Source: Aquitalea aquatica
Lineage (GTDB): Bacteria > Pseudomonadota > Gammaproteobacteria > Burkholderiales > Chromobacteriaceae
Direction: 5' to 3'
Assembly (NCBI RefSeq): GCF_013911085.1
Contig: NZ_JACERN010000003.1
Span: 99,250-163,249 of the forward strand
DNA: 64,000 nucleotides
Of the stretch, positions 20,501 to 28,019 are shown one piece after another. The notes below the pieces were generated by a model. That model was not told where the DNA came from, did not search any database, and saw only the letters and a list, made by a program, of their open reading frames with translations. Positions within the stretch are counted from its first letter, which is position 1; each line of letters begins with the position of its first letter. Made by a program: the position numbers and the translations under genes.

Positions 20501-20610
20501 TCTATGCTGAAAAAACAAGCCGCTGCGGTTTGCAGTCTTGCCGGGCTTGCCCGCCTGGGTACAGACTGGCAGTGCCAAGTCCCCTCAGTTTGATGTCGGA
20601 GATCAGAGCC

Positions 20611-20823
20611 ATGAAACTTGACGATTTCAACCAGGTTGCCGACCTGATCGGCCTGAAAAAACGCTCGCGCGAAGCTGTGTGGCTGATGGAAGTGGAAGGC
20701 ATGACCGGCTACTTTGCTGCGCAGCAAATGGATATCAGTGAATCCACCGTTTCCCGTGCACATACCCGCTTCCGCCTGGCCCTGCGTAAGCTCAATGCCT
20801 TGTCCGGGCATCTGCCTTTATAG
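20611..20823 (+). CDS. Small TrfB/KorA-like helix-turn-helix DNA-binding protein
   Basis: A 70-residue protein (MKLDDFNQVADLIGLKKRS...). Its centre, TGYFAAQQMDISESTVSRAH, reads as a helix-turn-helix in the style of the TrfB/KorA repressors of IncP plasmids, where the second helix follows a TSLGLTRGAVSQAV-like block. ATG 20611 is chosen because GGAG stands 9 nt upstream; an in-frame ATG at 20593 would add six residues. It begins 200 bp after the hybrid kinase and ends in its own terminator. Chromosomal copies of this family are poorly studied; it could be autoregulatory or work with the kinase (inference). Confidence 0.7.
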   Translation: MKLDDFNQVADLIGLKKRSREAVWLMEVEGMTGYFAAQQMDISESTVSRAHTRFRLALRKLNALSGHLPL

Positions 20824-20848
20824 AATTTCTCCTGTGTTGTTGACTTGC

Positions 20849-20876
20849 AGCCCGGCCGCCATGCCGGGCTTTTTCT
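20849..20876 (+). terminator. Terminator of the TrfB-like gene
   Basis: AGCCCGG/CCGGGCT stem with an 8-nt loop, followed by TTTTCT. It touches the stop codon of the convergent LysR gene. Confidence 0.82.
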
Positions 20877-21768
20877 ATGTGGCAGTGCTGCTGGCGGCTT
20901 GCTGGCGCATCCAGCTCAACAGCGCCTGCAGGCCGGGGTGATCGGCATAGCTGTCGGGGTAGGCCAGATAGTAGCCGCAACCGGTTTCCAGCACGGTATC
21001 GAAGGGTCGTACCAGTCGGCCCTGTTGTAGTTCGTCCTTCAGTAATTCCATATCGCCGATGGCTACCCCAAGTCCGCTGGCCGCAGCCGCCCAGGCCAGG
21101 TGGTGCAGGTCCACTACCTGGTGCTTGTATTGCGCCAGCGAGCTGATTTGCTGGCTGGCCAGCCAGGCCATCCACTCCTCGTAGTCGCGGGTGGTATGAA
21201 ACAGCGTCTGCCCCGCCAGATCCTCAAGGCAGGTCAGCTGCGCCAGCATGCCGGGTGCACATACCGGGCTCAGTTTCTCCGCCAGCAGTAACTCGGCCTG
21301 CATATTGGGCCAGTGGCCGCGACCAAACAGGATGTAAGCCTGGTCGATGCTCGGGTCCAGCTCCGAAGGCTCGTACACCATGCTGTCCATGCGCAGCTGG
21401 GTAAGCGGGTATTGCTGGTAGAAGCTGCCCAGCCTTGGCATCAGCCAGCGCACGGCAAACGTCACATACACCTGTAGTGACAGGATGTCGGTCTGGGTTT
21501 TCAGCCGCCTTTCCACTTCTTTCAGTCTTTCCACCACGTCTTGTGCGACTGGCAGCAGGGTGCGGCCCGATGGCGTGGGCTGTATCTGTCGGCTGTGGCG
21601 TTGCAGCAAGGGCGTGCCGTAATGCTCTTCCAGCAGGCGGATCTGCTTGCTGATGGCGCCTTGGGTCAGGAATAGCCGGCGTGCCGCTTCAGTAAAGCTA
21701 CCGCTCTGCACCACGGTCACAAAGGCACGCAGGGCGGAGAGCGAGGGAAGGTGATGGGTGTCGTTCAT
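20875..21768 (-). CDS. LysR-family transcriptional regulator (GcvA-like)
   Basis: About 297 residues. The N-terminal winged HTH reads LPSLSALRAFVTVVQSGSF, then FLTQGAISKQIRLLEEHYGT, the pattern of the GcvA/AmpR branch of LysR regulators. The effector domain runs to the C-terminus. ATG 21768 gives the usual short lead before LPSLSALRAF; ATG 21789 and ATG 21840 in frame are alternatives. It is divergent from the fold-III decarboxylase (21865), with about 95 bp between the preferred starts, and probably regulates it (inference). Confidence 0.87.
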   Translation of the reverse strand: MNDTHHLPSLSALRAFVTVVQSGSFTEAARRLFLTQGAISKQIRLLEEHYGTPLLQRHSRQIQPTPSGRTLLPVAQDVVERLKEVERRLKTQTDILSLQVYVTFAVRWLMPRLGSFYQQYPLTQLRMDSMVYEPSELDPSIDQAYILFGRGHWPNMQAELLLAEKLSPVCAPGMLAQLTCLEDLAGQTLFHTTRDYEEWMAWLASQQISSLAQYKHQVVDLHHLAWAAAASGLGVAIGDMELLKDELQQGRLVRPFDTVLETGCGYYLAYPDSYADHPGLQALLSWMRQQAASSTAT

Positions 21769-21864
21769 GACAGAATGGAATAGTTCCATGCCAATAATTC
21801 GTTCGTGCAAATTAGGTGATTTCCGTATGTTTGGCAACAAACAGCACCATCAAATGGAGACGCC

Positions 21865-23250
21865 ATGCACCACGATTATGATTCCCAACGGCAATACACC
21901 CTGCAGCATGACCGCCGCCTGAGCGCCGCTGGCAACCATTTGCAATTCGAAGGGGTGGATCTGCCAGCGCTGGCCGCACAATTTGGCTCACCCTTGTTTG
22001 TCTATTCCGCGCCGGAAATCCGCCGCAATATCGCCGAAATCCAGCAGGCCTTTGCCGGCCATGCCGCAACCCGTATCTGCTATGCCTCCAAAGCCTGCTC
22101 GCTACTGGCCGTATTGCAAGTAGTGCGCGCGGCGGGCATCAGTATTGAAGCCAACTCCGCCAACGAGATCCGCCGCTGCCTGGCGGCTGGCTTTCTTGGC
22201 AGCGACATTGTCTACAACGGCGTGGTCAAGCGTGATGAAGAGCTGGAATTCGCCATCAGCCAGCAATTGCACGCCATCAATGTGGATAGCGAACAGGAAC
22301 TGGTCGCCATCGACCGCATCAGCCGTCGCCTGGCGCAGCCGGTGCGCATCTGCCTGCGGGTGGAGCCCAATGTGAAAGCAGCCACGCATGAGGGACTGAT
22401 GACCGCTTTCCGCGCCAAGTCCGGTGTGGATCTGGCTGATGCCGAGCGGATTTGCCGCCAGGTCGCCGCCATGCCCTATGTCCGCCTGTGTGGCCTGCAC
22501 ATGCATGTGGGCGATCAGGTGCCGGATGCCGAGCCGTTTGCCGCGGCGACGCGAGTGCTGGTGGATACCGCGCACCAGCTGGAGAAGGCCCTGAATATCC
22601 GTTTTGACATGATCAATGTCGGTGGCGGCATCCCCACGCCCTACCGCTATGCCAGCGACCGTGGCCTGGGAGGCCCGGAAAACATGCAGCCCAATATCGG
22701 GGCCGATGAATTTGCTGCGGCAGTGATTCGCGAAGTGCATGCGTGGCGGCAGGACATCGAAATCTGCATCGAGCCGGGGCGCAAGGTGGTAGGCAGCGCA
22801 GCGGTCTTGCTCACCGGCCTGGTCAGCGGCAAACGCAAGACCCTGCTCAATGAAGATGGCAGCGTGGAAGGCCAGGTGGACTGGCGCATGCTGGATGCCG
22901 GCTTCAACGCCATTCCGGATTACAAGGACTGGTATTTCTATGTCTATAACGCCAGCCGCATTGCCGACAGCCACAATCAGCCGGTCAAGCTGGGTGGCCC
23001 CTTGTGTGATGGTGGCGACTATTTCCGCCACGGCCCGCTGGGTGAGCAGTTCCTGTTGCCCGAAACCAGCGCGGTGGGCGATGTAGTGGCCTTTCTGGAT
23101 GTCGGTGCCTATCAGCTGGAAAACCAGACGGTGTACAACGCCCAGCCGCGGTCGGCAGCGGTGCTGATTGAAGACGCTGCTCATTACCGGCTGATTCGCC
23201 GTCAGGAAACCTTCAGTGACATGTTGTTGCTGGAAAAAGGCTTGGATTGA
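21865..23250 (+). CDS. dokD: Fold-III PLP-dependent decarboxylase, D-ornithine/D-lysine type
   Basis: A 461-residue alanine-racemase-fold (fold III) decarboxylase. The PLP lysine is in CYASKACS, the glycine-rich phosphate loop in INVGGGIP and the conserved IEPGRKVVGSAAVLLT follows. Family blocks GLHMHVGDQVPDAEPFA, FYVYNASR and GGPLCDGGDYF agree, from memory, with the Salmonella D-ornithine/D-lysine decarboxylase rather than with diaminopimelate decarboxylase LysA, whose second active-site block differs. Likely products are putrescine or cadaverine from D-ornithine or D-lysine. It is followed by a cationic amino-acid binding protein and preceded by a divergent LysR gene. Substrate assignment is an inference from similarity. 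Confidence 0.75.
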   Translation: MHHDYDSQRQYTLQHDRRLSAAGNHLQFEGVDLPALAAQFGSPLFVYSAPEIRRNIAEIQQAFAGHAATRICYASKACSLLAVLQVVRAAGISIEANSANEIRRCLAAGFLGSDIVYNGVVKRDEELEFAISQQLHAINVDSEQELVAIDRISRRLAQPVRICLRVEPNVKAATHEGLMTAFRAKSGVDLADAERICRQVAAMPYVRLCGLHMHVGDQVPDAEPFAAATRVLVDTAHQLEKALNIRFDMINVGGGIPTPYRYASDRGLGGPENMQPNIGADEFAAAVIREVHAWRQDIEICIEPGRKVVGSAAVLLTGLVSGKRKTLLNEDGSVEGQVDWRMLDAGFNAIPDYKDWYFYVYNASRIADSHNQPVKLGGPLCDGGDYFRHGPLGEQFLLPETSAVGDVVAFLDVGAYQLENQTVYNAQPRSAAVLIEDAAHYRLIRRQETFSDMLLLEKGLD

Positions 23251-23259
23251 AGCAGCAAG

Positions 23260-23283
23260 GTCACGGCCCTTGCCGGCCGTGAC
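23260..23283 (+). other. Intercistronic hairpin between decarboxylase and binding protein
   Basis: GTCACGGCC/GGCCGTGAC, 9 bp with a 6-nt loop, not followed by a T-run. It could be a weak attenuator or mRNA-stabilising element. Confidence 0.45.
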
Positions 23284-23354
23284 GTGATAACAGCAAGCAG
23301 TGCGTAGTCCCTTGCAAGAGCGTATGTCCACTTACGTCGTTTGGAGGAATAAAG

Positions 23355-24140
23355 ATGAAGCTGAAACCCTGGTGTGCCGTGCTGTTGTCCGCTGTCGCCC
23401 TGCAGGCTGGCGCGACGGATTTGAATAATCTGCGTATCGGCATGGATGCCACTTATCCGCCGTTCGAGTCGCTCAACCCGGCCGGCCAGATCGTCGGTTT
23501 CGAAGCCGATCTGGCCGTGGCGCTGTGCAAGGAAATGAAGGCGCGCTGCACGCTGATCAATCAGGACTGGGATGGCATCATTCCTGGCCTGATCGCCAAG
23601 AAATACGATGTGATCATGTCGTCGATGACCATTACCGCTGATCGGGCCAAGGCCGTTACCTTTAGCGAGCGCTATTTCCGCACACCGCAACGCCTGATCG
23701 CCACCAAGGGCAGTACGCTCAAGTTCACGGCTGAAGGCATGAAGGGCAAGCGGGTGGGAGTGCAGCGTGGTACCACGGCTGATATGTATCTGAGCAAGTT
23801 CTGGGGGCCACGTGGCATGGATGTGGTGCGCTATGAAGACCAGGACAAAGCCTATGCCGATCTGGTGAACGGCCGGCTGGATGCCAGCTTCCAGGATGAG
23901 TTGCAGGTGGAGGCTGGTTTCCTCAAGAGCGAGCCAGGCAAGGCTTTTGCCTTTGTCGGCCCCTCCATCAACGGTGACAATGCCGCCGAGCGCGAGGTGC
24001 TGGGTTCAGGTGCCGGCATGGCGGTGCGCAAGGAAGACAAGGAGCTGGTGGCGCGTCTGAACAAGGCGATTGCTGCCGTCCGCGCCAATGGCACCTTCAA
24101 GAAACTCAGCACGCAGTATTTCGGCCGCGATATTTACTGA
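23355..24140 (+). CDS. Cationic amino-acid ABC transporter substrate-binding protein (HisJ/ArgT-like)
   Basis: A 261-residue periplasmic protein. The signal peptide is MKLKPWCAVLLSAVALQAGA, followed by LNNLRIGMDATYPPFESLNP, the hallmark start of Lys/Arg/Orn-binding proteins. The family blocks GFEADLAVALCKEM, DGIIPGLIAKKYDVIMSSM and VGVQRGTTADMY follow. It starts behind GGAGG, 104 bp after the decarboxylase, probably in the same transcript. No permease or ATPase genes are adjacent, so it must serve a transporter encoded elsewhere. The context suggests uptake of the decarboxylase substrate, possibly ornithine or lysine (inference). Confidence 0.88.
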   Translation: MKLKPWCAVLLSAVALQAGATDLNNLRIGMDATYPPFESLNPAGQIVGFEADLAVALCKEMKARCTLINQDWDGIIPGLIAKKYDVIMSSMTITADRAKAVTFSERYFRTPQRLIATKGSTLKFTAEGMKGKRVGVQRGTTADMYLSKFWGPRGMDVVRYEDQDKAYADLVNGRLDASFQDELQVEAGFLKSEPGKAFAFVGPSINGDNAAEREVLGSGAGMAVRKEDKELVARLNKAIAAVRANGTFKKLSTQYFGRDIY

Positions 24141-24196
24141 GCGCTACCCGCCCTCATCAAGCTGGCCACGGTGGTCGGCGCGGTGAGGGCGCTGGT

Positions 24197-24859
24197 TCAG
24201 GCATTGCCCGTACTGTTGTCGCTCTGACTGCTGTCCGGCCTGATCAGCGTGTAGTCGTTATTGCTGGGCAGGCCGTTCTTCTGCCAGTCGTCTAGCGTGG
24301 CCATGATGGCGTCGTGGGTCTGGGTGCTGATATCGGGCAGGCTGCCGCCAAAAGCCTGCTTGGCCTGGTCAAAGCCCAGTTGCACCGCGTCGCGGATGCT
24401 GGCGATCTTGCTGGGATCGCTGCCTATGCCTAGTCGGGCAAAATCCAGAATGCGCCGTGCGGTGTTCTTTACACCCAGTTCACCATCTTCCGATACCGCC
24501 TTGGTGGCTTCTGCCTTGGTTTGCGGGTCTACCGTCAATTTCTGCTCGCCGCTGACCACCTTGTTCCATTGCAGCCCCTGTTGCTGCACCAGATTGCCCA
24601 GCAGTTTGAGGAAATCGGACACTTGCTGGTTGGACTTGGCCAGCAGCGCAGAAACATCCACGTTTTGCGTTGCCGCGCTGCCGGGCTTGGCATAGGTCAG
24701 TGGCTGGCTGCTGCTGTCGTTCTGGCCCAGGCTGACTACTTCATCCACCGTCAACGTGCTGCTGCTGATGCTGTCACCGGTTTTGCTATCGGTCAGGGTA
24801 GTGCTGCTGAGGTTGGCGTACAGCGACAGGCTGTTGCCCGGAATGCTGCTGATGGTCAT
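24197..24859 (-). CDS. Hypothetical protein, Ser/Thr-rich N-terminus
   Basis: A 220-residue protein I cannot assign confidently. Start ATG 24859 follows AGGAG with 7-nt spacing. The N-terminal 60 residues are rich in Ser and Thr (LSSTTLTDSKTGDSISSSTL) and low-complexity. The C-terminal two thirds are more regular and helical (DVSALLAKSNQQVSDFLKLL, TARRILDFARLGIGSDP). There is no signal peptide and no membrane segment. The composition recalls DUF5610-type or flagellar-associated proteins that lack cysteine; I would not press this. It is a single gene between convergent and codirectional neighbours. Confidence 0.75.
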   Translation of the reverse strand: MTISSIPGNSLSLYANLSSTTLTDSKTGDSISSSTLTVDEVVSLGQNDSSSQPLTYAKPGSAATQNVDVSALLAKSNQQVSDFLKLLGNLVQQQGLQWNKVVSGEQKLTVDPQTKAEATKAVSEDGELGVKNTARRILDFARLGIGSDPSKIASIRDAVQLGFDQAKQAFGGSLPDISTQTHDAIMATLDDWQKNGLPSNNDYTLIRPDSSQSDNSTGNA

Positions 24860-24964
24860 GAGCGACTCCTGCAGAGAGGAAGGTAGGGCCTGCCTGCAAA
24901 GCGGCAAGCTGATGTCTCATTATCGGTCGCTGGCGGGAAAATTTTAGTAAAAATCAATGTAATA

Positions 24965-24995
24965 AGGCCGGAGCGCCCAGGGGCTGCTCCGGCCT
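24965..24995 (-). terminator. Terminator of the FMN reductase gene
   Basis: On the minus strand GGCCGGAGC/GCTCCGGCC with an 8-nt loop is followed by TTATTAC, just past the stop at 25015. Confidence 0.7.
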
Positions 24996-25014
24996 GGTGA
25001 CGCAAGCTGATGAA

Positions 25015-25563
25015 TCAGGCAGACAGTTTGCCGGCCCAGGCTTGCAGCGCCTGCAGCTGTTGTACTACCAGCGCTTGCAGACGTTCGTCTGTCAGGTTGC
25101 CCTCGGCGTCAAAACCACCGGCAAAGGCGTTGGCAAAGACTTCCGGCTTGTTCAGCGGGTGCAGGTCGAGGTATACGCAGGTCTGGCGCAAGTGGTATTG
25201 CGCACGTGAAGTCCCCATGCCGCCGCCAGCGCCGACAATCGCCACCGGCTTGCCGGCCAGCAGTGCGTTGTCCGGCTCACGCGAAGCCCAGTCCAGAGCA
25301 TTTTTCAGTGCCGGAGCCATGGAATAGTTGTATTCCGGGCAGCCCAGCAGCAGGGCATCAGCACTTGCCAGCTGTGCCAGCAACTGTTGAACCGCAGCGG
25401 GCTTTTCACTGATGTCGCTATTGAAAAAGGGAAGCTGGCTGATGTCGGCGATCTCGATGCTCACGCCCGCCGGAGCATGGGCTTGCGCATAGCGCAGCAG
25501 GCCCATATTGGTAGATGCGCGACGCAGACTGCCGCAAATGGCCAGAACTTTCAGTGTGCTCAT
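25015..25563 (-). CDS. NADPH-dependent FMN reductase (quinone/chromate reductase family)
   Basis: A 182-residue flavodoxin-fold enzyme. The FMN phosphate-binding motif is GSLRRASTNMGLLR (residues about 11-24). PEYNYSMAPALKNALDWASR and VAIVGAGGGMGTSRAQYHLR are the signatures of the YieF/ChrR/ArsH-like NADPH:FMN and quinone reductases. It reduces quinones or other electrophiles by two electrons, protecting from oxidative cycling (family knowledge). Single gene, divergent from psd. Confidence 0.9.
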   Translation of the reverse strand: MSTLKVLAICGSLRRASTNMGLLRYAQAHAPAGVSIEIADISQLPFFNSDISEKPAAVQQLLAQLASADALLLGCPEYNYSMAPALKNALDWASREPDNALLAGKPVAIVGAGGGMGTSRAQYHLRQTCVYLDLHPLNKPEVFANAFAGGFDAEGNLTDERLQALVVQQLQALQAWAGKLSA

Positions 25564-25749
25564 TAGTTATTCCTCGCTTGGGTTGTTCGAACCAGTACTG
25601 ATGGTGCTTTATTCTAGTCAGGGCCTGTCTCAATCGCCAGGGATAACGGTAGGCGGGACAGGGCTACCCGCCAAGGCGGAGCAAGCTTTCGCATTCGTGG
25701 GCCGGAGCGCTTATAATGTACGGCTGTCCGCATTCAGAGTATTGAAACA

Positions 25750-26595
25750 GTGTCCGAACGATTCGCCGTATGGCTGCAATACCTCCTGCCCAAGCAGGCT
25801 TTGACTATTCTGGCCGGTAAGCTGGCCAGCGCCGAAGCCGGTGGATTGACCACGGCGGTGATCCGCTGGTTTGTTGGCCGTTATCAAGTCAACATGGCCG
25901 AGGCGGCCAACGCCGATATCGCCAGCTATCCCAGCTTCAACCAGTTTTTTACCCGTCCCTTGCGTGCTGGTGCCCGCCCACTGGCGGCCAGTGCCCTGAT
26001 TTGCCCGGTGGATGGCGCGATTAGCCAGTTCGGCCCCATCCGGCAGCAACATATTTTCCAGGCCAAGGGGCATGATTACTCCACCATCGCGCTGGTGGGT
26101 GGGGATGCCGCCATGGCGGCGCATTATCAAAATGGCTTCTTTGCCACCATCTATCTGAGTCCGCGTGACTACCACCGTATCCACATGCCTTGCGATGGTC
26201 GCCTGCTGAGCATGACTTATGTGCCGGGCGCGCTGTTTTCGGTGAATCCGGCCACGGCACGTGGTGTGCCGGGGCTGTTTGCGCGTAATGAGCGCGTGGT
26301 GTGCGAGTTCGAAGGGCCGCATGGCCGCTTTGTGCTGACGCTGGTGGGGGCCACCATTGTCGGCAGCATGGCTACGGTATGGCATGGCGTGGTGAACCCG
26401 CCGCGCCCGGGGCGTGTGCAGCGCTGGGATTATCAGGACCAGCAGATTGTCATCCGCAAGGGTGAGGAAATGGGCCGCTTCCAGCTCGGTTCCACCGTGG
26501 TGTTGCTGTTCCCGCAGAGCACGGGCTTGCAGTTCAATCCGCAGTGGCAGCCGGCCAGCCCGGTGCGGTTGGGTGAGGTCATGGCCGACATCTGA
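25750..26595 (+). CDS. psd: Phosphatidylserine decarboxylase proenzyme
   Basis: Converts phosphatidylserine to phosphatidylethanolamine at the inner membrane. The 281 residues match the family. Blocks present: FTRPLRAGARP, CPVDGAISQFG (catalytic Asp), YLSPRDYHRIHMP (catalytic His) and the self-cleavage site LGST in FQLGSTVVLLFP, where Ser becomes the pyruvoyl group. Translation starts at GTG 25750. It is divergent from the FMN reductase gene and ends at a bidirectional terminator shared with prpF. Confidence 0.96.
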   Translation: MSERFAVWLQYLLPKQALTILAGKLASAEAGGLTTAVIRWFVGRYQVNMAEAANADIASYPSFNQFFTRPLRAGARPLAASALICPVDGAISQFGPIRQQHIFQAKGHDYSTIALVGGDAAMAAHYQNGFFATIYLSPRDYHRIHMPCDGRLLSMTYVPGALFSVNPATARGVPGLFARNERVVCEFEGPHGRFVLTLVGATIVGSMATVWHGVVNPPRPGRVQRWDYQDQQIVIRKGEEMGRFQLGSTVVLLFPQSTGLQFNPQWQPASPVRLGEVMADI

Positions 26596-26617
26596 GCCGT
26601 GCCTGAGTGCTGTAATA

Positions 26618-26646
26618 GAAAAACCGCCTGGTCAGGCGGTTTTTTC
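26618..26646. terminator. Bidirectional terminator between psd and prpF
   Basis: AAAAACCGCC/GGCGGTTTTTT with a TGGTCA loop has A and T runs on both sides, between convergent genes. Confidence 0.9.
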
Positions 26647-26666
26647 ATGGTGCCAGCGGCGCAGTG

Positions 26667-27860
26667 TTACAGCACATCACCCGGTATACGTACCCAGCCT
26701 TCCATCAGTACGCGCGCGCTGCGGCTCATGATGGCTTTGCTCACCTGCCACTGGCCATCTTCCAGCCTGGCTTCGGCGCCCACGCGCAGCGTGCCGGAAG
26801 GGTGGCCAAAGCGCACGGACTGGCGTTCGCCACCACCGGCAGCCAGATTGACCAGCGTGCCGGGAATGGCGGCGGCGGTGCCGATGGCCACGGCAGCGGT
26901 GCCCATCATGGCATGGTGCAGCTTGCCCATGGACATGGCGCGCACGCGCAGGTCGATGTCTGCGGCGTGAATTGCTTTGCCACTGGACGCGGTATAGCCA
27001 TCCGGCGGGGCGACAAAGGCAATCTTGGGTGTGTGCTGGCGGGTGGCGGCTTCGGCAATGTCCTTGATCAGGCCCATGCGGATGGCCCCGTGAGCGCGGA
27101 TGGTTTCAAAGCGCGTCAGCGCAGCCGTATCACTATTGATAGCGTCTTGCAGTTCGCTGCCGTTGTAACCCAGCTCGGCCGCGTTCAGGAAAATGGTGGG
27201 GATGCCGGCATTGATCATGGTGGCCTGGAAACTGCCCACGCCCGGTACATCCAGCGTGTCCACCACATTGCCGGTGGGGAACATCGCGCCGCCGCCCTCG
27301 CCATCACCTTCGTCGGCCGGGTCGAGGAATTCCAGCTGTACTTCCGCCGCCGGGAAGGTGACGCCGTCCAATTCAAAGTCGCCGGTCTCCTGCACTTCAC
27401 CATTGGTGATGGGCACATGGGCGATGATGGTTTTGCTGATATTGGCCTGCCAGATGCGCACGGTGGCCACGCCGTTGGCCGGGACGCGGCTGGCATCGAC
27501 CAGTCCGCTCATGATGGCAAACGAGCCGACAGCCGCGGACAGGTTGCCGCAGTTGCCGCTCCAGTCGACAAAGGCCTTGTCGATGGCCACCTGGCCGAAC
27601 AGGTAGTCCACATCGTGATCGGGGCGACTGCTCTTGGCCAGGATCACCGTCTTGCTGGTGCTGGAGGTGGCGCCACCCATGCCGTCAATCTGCTTGCCGT
27701 AGGGGTCGGGGCTGCCGATGACCCGCATCAGGATGGCATCGCGCACCGGGCCGGGCTGCTGGGCAGCGGCGGGCAGATCTTGCAGACGGAAGAACACCCC
27801 TTTGCTGGTGCCGCCGCGGATATAGGTGGCAGGGATGCGGATTTGCGGAGCATGGGCCAT
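26667..27860 (-). CDS. prpF: 2-methylaconitate cis-trans isomerase PrpF
   Basis: A 397-residue DapF-fold isomerase that works with AcnD: it converts the trans-2-methylaconitate formed by AcnD to the cis isomer. Family blocks: IPATYIRGGTSKGVFF at the N-terminus, IDGMGGATSSTSK, DWSGNCGNLSAAVG and MGKLHHAMMGT. It is the last gene of the prpB-prpC-acnD-prpF operon on the minus strand, 159 bp after acnD, and ends at the shared terminator. Confidence 0.96.
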   Translation of the reverse strand: MAHAPQIRIPATYIRGGTSKGVFFRLQDLPAAAQQPGPVRDAILMRVIGSPDPYGKQIDGMGGATSSTSKTVILAKSSRPDHDVDYLFGQVAIDKAFVDWSGNCGNLSAAVGSFAIMSGLVDASRVPANGVATVRIWQANISKTIIAHVPITNGEVQETGDFELDGVTFPAAEVQLEFLDPADEGDGEGGGAMFPTGNVVDTLDVPGVGSFQATMINAGIPTIFLNAAELGYNGSELQDAINSDTAALTRFETIRAHGAIRMGLIKDIAEAATRQHTPKIAFVAPPDGYTASSGKAIHAADIDLRVRAMSMGKLHHAMMGTAAVAIGTAAAIPGTLVNLAAGGGERQSVRFGHPSGTLRVGAEARLEDGQWQVSKAIMSRSARVLMEGWVRIPGDVL

Positions 27861-27919
27861 GCAAAGTCTCCTTGCCGGCGCGTCGTGGAGCAGGGCCGCG
27901 CCGGGTGATGAAAGTTAAG

Positions 27920-27950
27920 CCAGCGGCCAGCCTTGCCGGCTGACCGCTGC
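27920..27950 (-). other. Intercistronic hairpin between acnD and prpF
   Basis: CAGCGG-CCAGCC/GGCTG-CCGCTG forms an interrupted 11-bp stem without a T-run. It could stabilise or attenuate the upstream part of the operon transcript. Confidence 0.45.
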
Positions 27951-28019
27951 GCTGAGTGATGGGGTCACCCTGATCCGGCCCGACAGCGGGGACACACCGC
28001 CGGGCCGGGGGGTGAAAAC

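Noticed and set aside
24141..24196. Inverted CGCCCTCA/TGAGGGCG around the convergent ends of the binding-protein gene and the hypothetical gene
   Set aside because: The 8-bp arms are separated by a large loop and have no T-run, so I do not call a terminator.
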